Assembly: GCA_022836615.1 (NCBI GenBank)
Contig: MU405251.1
Span: 64,387 to 128,386 of the forward strand
Length of the DNA: 64,000 bases
Direction of reading: 5' to 3'
Origin: Annulohypoxylon bovei var. microspora
Lineage: Eukaryota > Ascomycota > Sordariomycetes > Xylariales > Hypoxylaceae
Shown in pieces: positions 21,957 through 33,380 of the stretch (position 1 is the stretch's first letter; the number at the start of each line of letters is the position of its first letter). The notes under the pieces are model-generated. The model saw only the letters and a list, made by a program, of their open reading frames with translations. It was not told the DNA's origin and ran no database searches. Position numbers and translations under genes: made by a program.

Positions 21957-23129
21957 ATGCTGATTCAAATCTATCTCTATGTCGTCCTTGTGTCAATTGC
22001 TTCGGCGACCTTGCTGGAGGACTTGGGCTTGGGACTACTCGAAAGGCATAACCAGCTGAGTCGACGTCAAACCGTGGCGAGCAATTTCACCTGCCGCCTT
22101 AACTACACAACCAATCTCTGGAGCAGCTGCGCCCAAGTTCTCCAGGAGTTCAATCTGACACTTGATGCCTTTGAGGATGTCAACCCAAGCATTGGTGACA
22201 ACTGCACGAACTTCAACCCTGGGTCGACGTATTGCATCGCAACTTGTAAATAGAATTCACTACCCCGATATTCTTTATTCAATATGTTAACTTCTAAAAG
22301 CGAGCGATAGCCCTGTGCCGATTTCATCTAGCGGACTTTGTGGCGCCCAGCAAAACTGGACCAATACTTGCATTGGAAGCCAATGGGGAGATTGCTGTGG
22401 TGTAGGTGGATAGTAAGTAATCCTAGAAAACACCAACCGTTATATCTAAGTATAATGTTAACTCCTGTCTGTAGCTGTGGAACGGGCGATGATTACTGTG
22501 GGCTTGGAAACTGTCAGGAGGGCACAGTAAGACTGAACTTATCACTTCACGCTTCTATTTTTCACCAAGACCCGTGAAGTTAAAAGATGCATCATTCTAA
22601 CTTCTCCCCCGTAGTGTTACGGAGCACCAATTCCCTATAGTACAGATGGCTTATGCGGGAGCCAGAATGACTGGGTCGAATGTCCTCCCAAGTTCGGACT
22701 CTGTTGCAGCGAGTACGGATAGTAAGTTGCCAAGATTTCTTGCGATATCATCATCTCACTGGTGTTAAAAACTTATAAATTTGTAGTTGCGGAAATGGCA
22801 CCGATTACTGCACCACTGATTGCCAAAGTGGCCCTTGCGGTACATCAACAACTACTTCTAGTGCGCCAACGTCCACTCCAACACCTGGATCAGTCAGCCA
22901 AGATGGCACCTGCGGCTTCACTGGCGGCCTTGTCTGCAACGGATCGTCGTTTGGCGATTGTTGCTCCGCTGCAGGATATTGTGGCTCTGACTCATACTAT
23001 TGTGAGGACATTCTAGGCTGGTAAATAATCAATGCTCCCCAAGTTAGTATATAATTTCCATTACTGATAAACTCTAATAGCCAAGCTTCGTATGGAACCT
23101 GCAATATTACAGGATATAGTACGTCGTAG
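21957..23129 (+). CDS. Secreted LysM effector with chitin-binding type-1 (CBM18) modules
   Basis: Six exons (21957-22245, 22301-22412, 22475-22526, 22615-22721, 22787-23020, 23081-23129) give 280 residues; every join keeps frame. The upstream frame opens with a TTG, so I use the ATG at 21957. A signal peptide (MLIQIYLYVVLVSIASA) and a Kex2-like RR site (LSRRQ) precede one LysM domain (SCAQVLQEFNLTLDAFEDVN, ending GSTYCIAT). Three Cys-rich hevein-type modules follow, with CCGVGGYCGTGDDYC, CCSEYGYCGNGTDYC and CCSAAGYCGSDSYYC; the last follows a Ser/Thr/Pro linker. It should bind chitin outside the cell, protecting hyphae or masking chitin. It is divergent from the chitinase, a pairing known for subgroup-C chitinases and LysM proteins in other fungi. 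Confidence 0.93.
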
Positions 23130-23287
23130 GTAACTCGTAGGATCATGGGCTCTTTAGGAGATTCTTAGCACACATAGAAAAAATAAAGGACCGATATTTA
23201 CGTATAAGAGCCTTACAATAGACCGCGGCCAGCAATTTCCATAATAATGCACTTAATATATGTAGGTACCTACGCTACAAGTGATCG

Positions 23288-24601
23288 TTACAATTTCCGT
23301 AGAAAGCCGCCCTCCGGACGAGTCCAGCCATCAGGGATTCGTAAGGTCATCGTAGAATCTTCAGTTAAACCTTCTTCCGTAGCATCTAGCAACCGTGTGG
23401 CAGTTTTCTCCTCATCTGCCCATAACATACACGTTATGTTCGTCTTTGCGAACCATTCATCCGCCGTTCGTATCACAGGCTTGGCAAGAGCGAGAGAGTG
23501 CCTCTTAGAGATTTCTGCGGAAGGAATTCTAGTTCCATGGATGGTTTCCACCCAGGCGTGTTGTTCTGCCAGGCTCATCACACCCTCGATGGTTGATACA
23601 AGATCCTCGCCGCCCTCCTCCGCCGGCATGCGAATGAAAATGCCTTCTTTGTTGAACTTGTGAAGGCCAATGTTCTTGTATGGAAGAAACTGGCTCTTCT
23701 CTGCAAGTATATCGCGACGCACAAACGCATGAAAAGTGGAATAGAGATCTGTCGTAGGTGATACATCTGCTATCCATAATCTCTCGAGTACTGGAGCATT
23801 GCTTGGGGCCTTGAAGACTTGCAAATGGTTTGCCAGAACAGTGACGATATTGGCATTCGGACAACCGCATACCGGGGAGCGTTCGAGACCGAAGGTATGT
23901 CTAGGTTCAGCTATTTTGATAAGGCACTTCTTGAGATGCGGCGCTTCGACGGACTTGAAATCTGTGGCGACAACTGACGGCTGAGCGCGGTCAAAACCAA
24001 AGCCAAAAGCTTCGGGACATATTTTTGGTAGGTTTAGGCGTAGAAACCGTAGCCTAGGGATCATTTGGCGGATTGAAGCGCATAAGTGTACTTCCTCATC
24101 CCCGTCGACGATACCGACATGGGGCAAATACTTAACATTGAGTTCTAGACAGACACAAGTTTGGGGTAGGCTGCTGAGAATGACAGCAATCGACGTATCA
24201 GGTACCCAGTGGGAAGAAGGGAGCTTGGATGGAGCAAAAAGAGAAAAACTCTGTAAATTGACCATCTTCGCAAGTCGCGAAGTGAGCTCGTCGAGATTAC
24301 TCTGTAGTTGGCGGATTATATTTTCTGCTTCTGGAGATCTCACGGGGATTATGCGAAGTGTGAATGTCTCGACCAGCGCGTCCTTTGAGCTCGGACAACT
24401 CACGAATCTAGAAAGCGTATCTGTAGTGAGAGCGAGGTGCTTGTATAGCACGGATGAAGATAGAGGCGACCATCGTTTGCAGCAAAGCATGCATTGGAGC
24501 AATGTTGAAGGCGGCAATTCGGACTCAAAGATAGACAGTAAGAGCTCATTAGAAAGAGTAGAAATGGGTGAGCGTTGGTCTTTTAATTCCATTTCGCTCA
24601 T
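23288..24601 (-). CDS. F-box-like protein
   Basis: A single exon of 437 residues starts at ATG 24601 (MSEMELKDQRS). Residues ~12-55 read like an F-box (ISTLSNELLLSIFESELPPS, then LLQCMLCCKRWSPLSSSVLY), the module that joins substrate receptors to Skp1 in SCF ubiquitin ligases. The rest contains weak leucine-rich segments (LPQTCVCLELNVKYLP, IPRLRFLRLNLPKICPE) and no named domain that I recognise. There is no signal peptide. Its 3' end lies 158 bp from the convergent effector gene. The F-box call is moderate because the motif is divergent; it could be one of the many orphan fungal F-box/LRR-like proteins. Confidence 0.75.
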   Translation of the reverse strand: MSEMELKDQRSPISTLSNELLLSIFESELPPSTLLQCMLCCKRWSPLSSSVLYKHLALTTDTLSRFVSCPSSKDALVETFTLRIIPVRSPEAENIIRQLQSNLDELTSRLAKMVNLQSFSLFAPSKLPSSHWVPDTSIAVILSSLPQTCVCLELNVKYLPHVGIVDGDEEVHLCASIRQMIPRLRFLRLNLPKICPEAFGFGFDRAQPSVVATDFKSVEAPHLKKCLIKIAEPRHTFGLERSPVCGCPNANIVTVLANHLQVFKAPSNAPVLERLWIADVSPTTDLYSTFHAFVRRDILAEKSQFLPYKNIGLHKFNKEGIFIRMPAEEGGEDLVSTIEGVMSLAEQHAWVETIHGTRIPSAEISKRHSLALAKPVIRTADEWFAKTNITCMLWADEEKTATRLLDATEEGLTEDSTMTLRIPDGWTRPEGGFLRKL

Positions 24602-25266
24602 TCTGTAGGTTTTTCGTTAACTTGGCGAGAGCAGATGACGAAATAATAAGTATGGGGTTATGATGTTGTGATGTTGTGACGATGATCTTGGGAATATTTA
24701 CAGTTCGTCCCGCATGGGCGGTATTTACGAAGTTTATGAAGTGAAAGAACCTAGAAGATAGGCGTGACGGAGCCCGGAATTAACAGTGCCATTTTTTGAT
24801 TGGCCAATCAATCAAGGATGTCGGTACCAACAGGCCAAGTGAGCAAGCTGTGCTTGATACCTGTTATGCGCCATCGTCCGCCCCGCCGTCGCCCCTGTAT
24901 GTACCCCGCCATTCAAGGAGCCCGTTTGACCAAAAGGATTAGGGCGCATCCTAACTTACCATCTACATAATTGAAGCTTTGCTTCAAATAGTATTCAGGA
25001 ATATTGTTTTAAAAAAAATTATATCATTATTTACCTTCTTTCCTAGTCTTCCCTCGACGCTATTTCATCCGTAACAGCTTGGAGTTTCCGTTCAAAATAC
25101 ATGCGGTCGGGCGACTGTTTTGCTCGAGTTTTACGAAGGTTATTATGTAATCACATAATCCGCTGCCCGCCACTGATACCTCTGACCTCATGCTAGCCAA
25201 ACTTTGACAATTTGACAGGCTTATTATATTTGAATAATGAATCAAATATAGACGAACATAGTATAA
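24602..25266. other. Upstream region of the F-box-like gene
   Basis: This 665-bp stretch has no gene that I can support. It includes a GATGTTGTGATGTTGTGACGATG direct repeat near 24662 and AT-rich sequence after 24960. Confidence 0.5.
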
Positions 25267-25369
25267 CCCAAGCTGGTGTAATGGCAACATAGCGAATGAC
25301 ACTTAAGGTTGAGTAAACCTTAAGCCCTATTGGGGACCGCAGCTCCAGGTTCGAATCCTGGGTTTGGGA
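25267..25369 (+). tRNA. tRNA-like sequence, isotype unresolved, with intron-like hairpin
   Basis: CCCAAGC (25267-25273) pairs with GTTTGGG (25362-25368) as a 7-bp acceptor stem. A D-arm follows (GTGT/ACAT with GG in the loop, 25276-25290). A perfect T-arm has 5 bp around TTCGAAT (25345-25361), with a discriminator A at 25369. Between the D- and T-arms there are 54 nt instead of about 23-32. They include a perfect 9-bp hairpin, CTTAAGGTT/AACCTTAAG (25302-25324), that could be an intron. I cannot fold a clean anticodon stem, so the anticodon is not assigned. A T10 run follows. It may be an unusual tRNA or a tRNA pseudogene. Confidence 0.45.
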
Positions 25370-25374
25370 CAGGA

Positions 25375-25384
25375 TTTTTTTTTT
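25375..25384 (+). terminator. Oligo-T RNA polymerase III terminator
   Basis: Ten consecutive T residues lie five bases downstream of the tRNA-like sequence, the usual Pol III stop signal. Confidence 0.55.
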
Positions 25385-28300
25385 CTTCTTAAAACAGTAC
25401 CTACCTACCTACTACATACAAGGTACTCCATACATACTACATACATACACCACCATAGCGGCAAAATATAGATTATAAAATCTTTACATTTTTTCAAATC
25501 ATTTCTATTTCGAAAAGACTTTTATTATATCTCAGTATTTTTATATAATTTATCCCCTTAACTGGCAACTGTTTGCAAACATGGTTTAGAAGGTAGAATA
25601 CACTCACGCACAGGTAAGAAAGAGCCCACTGCCACGCCTAAAAGCTGATTTTGATTTGCTGATAGTACCTAGGTTAGTATTCTACCTACCAAATAAGCCT
25701 TGTTTGCACGCAATTGCCAATTAAAGGGATATGAGAAGGTAAGTATATACGAAAGAATAAAACCATTTTCCCCATTTTACTCCTTTCATCACTGCTTTTA
25801 CTACCTTATTCTGCTAACTAGGTACTTAGGCAACGGTGCGCAAACTTGCACCCTTCACACCTCGTATAACATCACTTACAGCAACACCAACTTAAAACTT
25901 TTAACATGGAATAGTGGGGCTGTATTCCAACCTGGGTAGGGCGTTCTAAACCTTCACCCGTTCTTCTATGTTGGTTTTGGCCGTGACAAATAGATCGGTA
26001 GACCAATAGATCTGAAGATTACCTAGGTGAGTGGAAAATAAGTTAGTCAACGTATTTAGTGGCTATAGCCGTATCATATACCTAGTAACTGTTACAAAGC
26101 TAAAAGACTAAAAATTAAAATTTTACTATTTCAATAGTATTACATTTCAATAGTGTGGCGCTGGAACGAAGCCGCTTTCTCTGATTAGTATCTGCCATAC
26201 GAACTTTGGTGCAAATGCATGTTACTCCTCGCGCTGCCCCCCAGGTAACTTGACCGATTTAGCCTGCACTTAGATTGGAAGATATTTCTACTAAACTACG
26301 GTCGCAATCGAATGAGCAGGGTCTCATTAGAGTTGTAAATATATTCAATTAGATACGGAGTGAAAGGTGAAAAACAATGTAGGGCGTGCACCTGTTCTTT
26401 GTACGGTATATGTGGTTGGAGATTCATTGAACGGGGGTAGGCGGCTTTTTGCAGGGCTTTGTTGGCGAATAGTAGTTATTATATCGGGAGTCTCGTTTCC
26501 TAGAATGTCAATCAGCGACGATCATTGCAACATTGAAGTTAAGGAATAATAGCACGATAACCTAATATTGTGGATAACGGTCTGCGACGCAGCGACGGAA
26601 AGGTGGTGCAAAACAAACCCGAACTCGTCTAGATACACATATCATTCGGTTATAGTCGCGAGCTAGTTGTCAAACCGTGAGGCAAAGTTGTAAAAGGAGT
26701 AGCTTGAGACCCTTTCGTCGTATGACGACAACTGTACGACCCATGGAAGTTTGGAAAAGACTCTGGAGGGGCGAAGATTAATCGCGTTGTGTCGCGGTGT
26801 AAGAAGGTGATCAAGTACGTCATTGGGAGGTTGGTAGTCGGAATGCGGCAGAAGCAGCAGGAGTTGTAGATCAGACTAGGCGATATCTCGTATGTTTAAC
26901 GTTAAAGGAGAAGTTAACTGAACTCAGGAGAGGATAGGTATAGCTTGTGCGATGAGACACAACAACAAAGAGAATGGTCCTACCTGCTCCCGTGCCCTAA
27001 ACGGGACTGACTGGGACAGACCATGTGGCATAGGATCAGCGTTGTAAATCTTTACTTCTCAGAATGGCGTCAAAATATGTAAATGGAGCATGTTTTGGAT
27101 TGTGTGTTAAACTATCCCCTTATTATCTAATTAGCATCTGTTGCTAGCTATGATGCGTAAAAGTTGCTTAGAAAAGTAGTCGAGGGGATAGCTGAGCGCA
27201 CAGTAGGATACAGTGACATTAGCACATGCTCGCACATGCTTCGTTTATTTTGACGCCATTTTGCCTCCCAACTTCACATTAGAAAAGCACCTAAAAGGAC
27301 GGGCACTTGCTCTCTACTAGGTAGTCTGTGATTGCGTAAGAGGTAAAAAGAGGCTTCATACAACCGGGATGTGGCCGAGACTCCTTAGGGAAAAGAATTG
27401 ATTGACTCCGTTGCTCCTTAAGGCGGTATCGCTTTGAAACTTGATCGGCTATGCCGTCTAAGAAGCTATGTCATTCGTGAAATAATGTATAAACTTGTTA
27501 TTCTCTGTAGCGCAGCATAGTGTGTTACGAGATTAGAAGACGGTTACTGTTCTAGATCCCCGGGAACACTCTCTCCACAAATCATTATCTTCCTTCTGGC
27601 GAATTGACAAGTCATTCTTCTCATCTCTCACAACGTGTTGGTATCCATGTTTGACTTCTGACTAAATATATTCTAGCTGAGATATTACACATAGCGTCCT
27701 CGTGCATTGTTCAAGACTGATTCGGGTTGAAACATCCGCAATTATCTAGTTCATTAGTTATACACACTCCGTGGCACTATCGGCATTTTGTATATTATCG
27801 ACATTTACGGATACCAGACTCTCAATTATGGTATTTCCGCGTTGGGGATACCATGGTAAGGTGCAACAATGGGCTAGTTGCTGATCCAATCCACATCCCC
27901 TGTCATACTTGACTCGTCAGCTAACCGTTCCTTGTGATGCGACAACTTGGTACACATAATTGGTAACTCGAAAGCCACACCGGTCACCAATAAAAGCCTA
28001 TGAGGCAAGCTTCCCTGCCGGGTGCCGAGCTGGTTGGACTTGTTGACCGTTGATGTCTAAGGGCGGCTCAGACAAATGTCTGAGACGGACGGGAGGGAGA
28101 ACACGGGTATGTGTCAATCGGGTCTTTGCGAAAAGCTTAGACGCATCGTAGCCAGACATTGTGGCTGAAGAAATACAGCCATCAGGGGGAACCATTCCTA
28201 GATCTGGAATGGATCGCAATATGATTGCCAAGCCGGAGATTTCATTGACTTACACTTACGTTATCCCTGTCAGCACATATTGATCTACACGTTAATCAAT

Positions 28301-28453
28301 ATCTCATTCTAACTCGGGGGTCCCTATTTGAATGTATTTCCTTGGCGTGTCCCCGTTACTCTTTTCGATGTTGTCGAGCGTTCGAGTCCAGAAGAACGTC
28401 CCGGACTCTTCCCTAACACGCAATCATTCTACCACCCTGCCGCGCCTCTCACG
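25385..28453. other. Gene-poor, AT-rich stretch
   Basis: This 3.1 kb region has only short open frames with no recognisable product. It holds TACCTACC-type repeats (25400-25445), a 15-bp inverted-repeat pair (27063-27260, listed separately) and the upstream region of the antiporter. Frames at 27998-28231 (minus) and 28328-28546 (plus) have no support beyond being open. Confidence 0.6.
27063..27260. mobile_element. Possible small MITE bounded by 15-bp inverted repeats
   Basis: AATGGCGTCAAAATA at 27063-27077 is exactly complementary to 27246-27260. A second inner inverted pair, CTATCCCCT and AGGGGATAG (27111-27119 and 27183-27191), nests inside. No target duplication is visible, so the call is tentative. 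Confidence 0.4.
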
Positions 28454-30391
28454 ATGCCGACCCTAGATGTTAGCGAGTTGAACATCGTTGTTTCTGTTCT
28501 TGGTAAGCTACGAAGAGGATGTCTAGGAGATGATGATATTAACTAATATTTTAGGTACATTCATAGTATTATATGGCCTGGTTGCTGTTAAAATAAAAGG
28601 CGTCTGGTATCTTGGGGAAGCATGTTAGTGCGATTCTCTAAATAGTCTTTTATGTTCGCCTATTAACCGAGTCTTGTTCTTAGTGCCGGCAGTCGTTATT
28701 GGTATGATCTTGGGTCCTATCGCGGCAAAATTTCTAGATGCCAAGCGATGGGGCTCAGCCTCTCCGGACCAGCAAGATGCTATCACTCTTGGCGTGATGC
28801 GGGTGATGATTGGTATTCAACTGTCAGTTCACCAGTGGTTATACCATGAGACAAGCTTCCAACGTTGGAATAGCCAAGTAACTGACTAGGCTCTGGGCCA
28901 TTATAGTGTCATCGCTGGATACCAACTACCGGCTAGGTATATCCACTTGCGCTATAAGGAATTAATAGTATGCCTCGTTCCCATCATGGCGATGATGTGG
29001 TTAGCAACGTCCGTTTGCGTGCTTGCGACAATACCCAAGGTCTCGCTGCTTGCGACCCTTGTCATCGGAGCATGTGTCACATCCACGGATCCGATCCTGT
29101 CGCAAGCCGTGGCCAAAGGACCTTTCGCTGACAAGTATGTGCCTCGACCTCTCCGAGAGATCATCTCCGCCGAGGCCGGTGCCAACGATGGCTTCGCGTC
29201 CCCTTTCCTCATGCTTGCTGTGAACCTCCTGCGTCTTACGGAGAACCGCCAGCAAACTCTTGTGGAGCGTGGTCGAGGTGTTGGCGACGATACGAAAGAC
29301 GTTGGCATTGCCCTAGGGAACTGGGTCATAGAAACTCTCATTTACATTGTTTTATTAGCCACTGTTTATGGTGCGGTTACCGGATTCTGCGCCAGGATGG
29401 CGGTGCGGTTCTCGCTATCTAAGCGATGGATCGACACGGAAAGCTATCTTCTATTCCCAACGGCATTAGGTGTAAGTTTTATGTTAACCATGTTATTCTT
29501 TCTTTTCGAGGCCAAACTAATGTTGTCTAAAGCTTTTTATTGTCGGAACTTGTGGAGCTCTCGGCACTAGTGATCTTCTTGCTTGTTTTGTGGCGGGTTG
29601 CGCATTGAACTGGGACGGGGAGTTCCTCGCTGAAACGGAACGCCGCCACGACGAAGTGAACTCGTGCATCGACGTTCTGCTTAATTTTGGCGGTTTCTTG
29701 TACGTCGGCATTGCTATACCGTGGCAGGATTTCAACCAACCCGACACCACAGGAATCACCTACCCTCGCCTAATAGGCTTAGGTCTTCTTGTTCTACTCT
29801 TTCGCCGAATCCCTGCTATACTTCTCACATATAAAATGATGCCGAATGTTGTCAAGAATTGGAAGGAAGCAGTATTTATGGGATATTTCGGCCCTATAGG
29901 CGTCGGGGCAGTGTACTACCTTGAACACACCAAGCTCCTATTTCCCAAGGAAAATTCGGCTAGCACGGGAGAGCGTGACTTGCTCGATGCAATAGGCCCA
30001 GGTTCGTGTAATCTGTTTCATAAACCCTTACAACTCGTCGCTAACTATACTAGTGGTATATTTTCTCGTGCTGTTCTCGATTTTGGTTCACGGGCTGTCG
30101 ATTCCAATCTTGAGTTCAATTTACAAGCACTGCAACGTCCGGACGATTACAGAAGACGCCGTCGAGATCCGACGAAGAAGCATATATATGGCCACTCCAC
30201 CCAATGCTTTCAGGGGCGATCAAGATACATTCATAGTGTACAACCGCTTCTTCCGCCCACTCGTAAACATGGGGACACTTCCGATTTCGCGGCACCGCAA
30301 CCGTAGCGACAATGAGAGCGTCTCAACTGTAGGAGACGAGGAAAAGAAACATGCGCGTTCGGTCAGAATATGCCAGGTGGAATCCAGGTAG
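28454..30391 (+). CDS. Nha1-type alkali cation/H+ antiporter
   Basis: Six exons (28454-28502, 28555-28623, 28684-28822, 28907-29471, 29533-30001, 30054-30391) give 542 residues, all joins in frame. The start ATG (MPTLDVSELNIVVSVLG) matches the family N-terminus. Membrane segments include the ALPAVVIGMILGPIAAKF helix and LVIGACVTSTDPILSQAV. The ion-binding region has STDP and, further on, SAEAGANDGFASPFL with the conserved Asn-Asp. Later come SRxDLLACFVAGCALNW and FLYVGIAIPW. It should exchange cytosolic Na+/K+ for protons at the plasma membrane. The cytosolic tail after the last helix is short (ends CQVESR), compared with the long tails of yeast Nha1. This is common in short filamentous paralogues. 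Confidence 0.93.
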
Positions 30392-30962
30392 AGGAATCTG
30401 AGATTTCTCTAGTCTTTTTTTATTTTCATTTGCGAAAGGGGGTTTTCTGAATTATACCAAGGTCGGGAGGTGCGATTGCACTCTTGAATGAAATTATGAA
30501 GCCAACCGGGACAGCTACATTGGCTAATGTAGACTGATACATTTTTCATTGTGTTATTTGTTGACTTCTATAAGACACAATATACAACTAGAGCTATAAT
30601 GTTACTTTGTCTTCTATTCGACCTCGTCGTCCTATGCAAACTATCCAACTTTGACTGCATACTATGTCGAGTTACTTAGGCTATCGAGGAAGCAAACGAA
30701 ATCATATTTATGATAGAAGGGAATACTTTTCATTTCATCTTTTTGTGGTCTGGTTATTCTTCATTGAAGACCGCTACTAACTATCATTTTCCCATGCCGC
30801 CCCCACCTCTGCCCCCTTTTCTTCCCCCTTTCTCCAATACCACGGCATCCGGACAGGGACAAGTATATAACTCTAGCATAATTCAAATTCCCCAAGTCCC
30901 TTCCTAGAAGATTTAGCATCCAAGGATTTTATAGATGCTTATTTGAATATGTACTTTTATTG
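30392..30962. other. Spacer before the 108-bp MITE
   Basis: This 570-bp stretch is mostly AT-rich with a Pro-coding CCCCCACC tract near 30795-30830. No supported gene is seen. Confidence 0.55.
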
Positions 30963-31070
30963 CGAGTGACGCAGGTGCTGATTGATTTTTGAGACACCTG
31001 GCAGCACCTGCTGAGCAGCTGTTATTGTTGCCGGGGGGGTTAAACCCCAATCTGCACCTAGAATCACTCG
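30963..31070. mobile_element. 108-bp MITE with 6-bp target-site duplication
   Basis: The ends are imperfect inverted repeats of about 23 bp (CGAGTGACGCAGGTGCTGAT on the left; the complement of AATCTGCACCTAGAATCACT on the right). The element is flanked by identical TTATTG hexamers at 30957-30962 and 31071-31076. The interior contains a GGCAGCACCTGCTGAGCAGC hairpin-like stretch and is non-coding. Confidence 0.7.
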
Positions 31071-31425
31071 TTATTGCCAACAACCTATCGTATATCTTGT
31101 GCAGTATTACCGCCCAATAAGCCCTCTAATACCTGAAGGTACTGCCACTCCATGCTACCCCATCATGCATGCAGGCCTTGAGCTGTGCTGCGGCTTATTT
31201 CTTACGCAATAATTCAAGTATCGTACAAGAAAATTAGGCGCTCACAAATTCTCTCCTCTTTTCTCCTCTTCCTTTTGTTAATGGTAAGATTGGAGCGCTA
31301 TTCTCCTACTAAGAAATCAAGGCACTTACTCAATTCTTAACCAATCTTTTTAATACTAGCCTAAAATGCAACCGCGTGAGGTCTTGATTCGAAGTTAATC
31401 TCCAAACGATATCTCTTTAGTGACG

Positions 31426-33225
31426 ATGCGTTTACTAAACACGAAGACGTACCAATTGACGGAATTCGCGGGGACACGGCCCCAATATGCAATTCTTTCT
31501 CATAGATGGGAAGAGGAAGAAGTGTCATTTCGGGATATCCAGGAGCCGGCCGCCTCATCGAGGAAAGGCTACGAAAAGATAAAGAAATGCTGCCGTCGAG
31601 CATTCAGAGATGGCTGCAAATGGGTGTGGATCGATACCTGCTGCATAGACAAATCCAGTAGTGCCGAGCTATCCGAGGGTAAGCTCAACCCCTAACACTA
31701 CCTACTCTAGGAAACCTGTTCTCATCTACCGGTAGCTATCAACTCCATGTATCGATGGTACGCCGAAAGCGATGTCTGTTATGCATACTTATCAGACGTC
31801 GAGGCTGTCAATGCGGAAATAGTTGAGCCTGATTTAGTAAAGCCTTATTGGTCAGAACCCAATTCGACAGGTATAGCAGCGGACCATGTATCTCAGTTTG
31901 AACAACAATTTTCAGATAGTAAATGGTTCACTCGTGGATGGACGCTACAGGAACTCCTAGCTCCGCGGCGCGTTGAGTTTTACAACAAATCCTGGGTCCA
32001 GTTAGGAACGAAAGCATCCCTCAAAAAGAAAGTGGCTCACATAACAGGCATTGACGAGGATGTGTTACTCGGGTACACTACTCTTCATAGCCTCAATGTA
32101 GCTCTAAAAATGTCTTGGGCTTCTCACAGGACTACTAGAAGAGTAGAAGACACAGCATACTGCTTATTAGGAATCCTCAATGTCAACATGCCTCTCATAT
32201 ATGGGGAAGGCGATAGAGCATTCAAGAGGTTGCAGGAAGAACTCATACGCCAGTATGAGGATTATACGATTTTAATCAGTACATCAGGGCAATTCCTAGC
32301 TGAAAGTCCGGCCAACTTCAAGAACATGCTCAAAGTAAATGTCGGAGATCCTAGACTGGAAGAACCATCAATCGATTTGGATTTGCGAAAACTGACTGAC
32401 CAAGCGATTCTGCCCTTCGAAGAACAGTACGAGTATAAAGCTGTGTTTCTCACAAACCGTGGACTACATACGAGCTTACTTTGCCAGCATCGTCGCGCAG
32501 ATTATTTCTTAGCTTGGACTAGATGCAAGTACTACGACAGTAGACATGGTCCGCTCCTCATTTTCATGGGGATATTCATAGGCCCGAATGACCGGTGTCA
32601 GAGATATCCACATCTGTATTATTTCAAACAAGACTATGTCGAGGGTCAAATGAACCTGGAATTCGGTTGGAGAGAGGTATATCTTCAAACATGGGATGGC
32701 TGGACACCGATAAAAGGTGAAGCAGTAACCTTAACTCTACTTTGCTCACATGCCTCGAAGAAAGCTTTACCAGCGCCTATAGACGTCGAGTTGTGGCACT
32801 CAGAGTCCTTCACGGATAAAAGACCCGGCTCACCCCGCAAGGAAGATGCGATACTTCAGCTTGCAATGTATGATGCACATGGGCAGAGATCTACCCAGGC
32901 GTTTAAGCATCCATTAGCCATAGTGCTAGTATTACCACAACAGCTAAAGAATAGGTACATCTTCTTGATCGGGTTTGTGGACCCCGTGTGGTCAATTGTC
33001 TTCCACGGGGTGGCCAATCAAGCGGTAGATCTCGATTATTTGCGCACGATCAACCTAAGGTTGGGAGAGGAAAATATTCTTAGGCCTGAAATTGCGATGA
33101 GATTGGTTGATGACATCAAAGTCTCCGTATCTGGCACAGAAATGTTGTCGGTGTCGCTGAAATATCACAACCTCAATTCCATTATAATTAGGGCATCGCT
33201 CGATAAACGCAAAGGGGTCAATTAA
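31426..33225 (+). CDS. HET-domain protein (heterokaryon-incompatibility family)
   Basis: Two exons (31426-31678, 31736-33225; 57-bp intron GTAAGC...GGTAG, CTAAC branch) give 580 residues. The HET domain fills about residues 1-250. Signatures are YAILSHRWEEEEVSFRDI, CKWVWIDTCCIDKSSSAELS, the ESDVCYAYLSDV stretch, and SKWFTRGWTLQELLAPRRVE. ED.AYCLLGI and MPLIYGEGDRAFKRLQEE follow, as in the HET proteins that resemble NWD2/HET-E N-terminal domains. HET domains trigger programmed cell death when allelic partners meet during non-self fusion. The C-terminal 300 residues have no STAND NTPase or WD repeats and are unrecognised. There is no signal peptide. Confidence 0.93.
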
Positions 33226-33380
33226 AGATCTACATATGTGTTGATGGCTTGTTTAGGTAGTTTTTCATGAACTGATTTACCCCTTTATCTGCAATTAAAG
33301 TAGTCCTGTACATGGTATGTAGGAGACATCTGTTAGAGGATTCACAATAAAATTAACCCTATGCTACGTTACTAAACTAC

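Noticed and set aside
25700..25939. 79-codon frame with hydrophobic stretch
   Set aside because: AT-rich spacer, no introns, signal or family features; likely chance.
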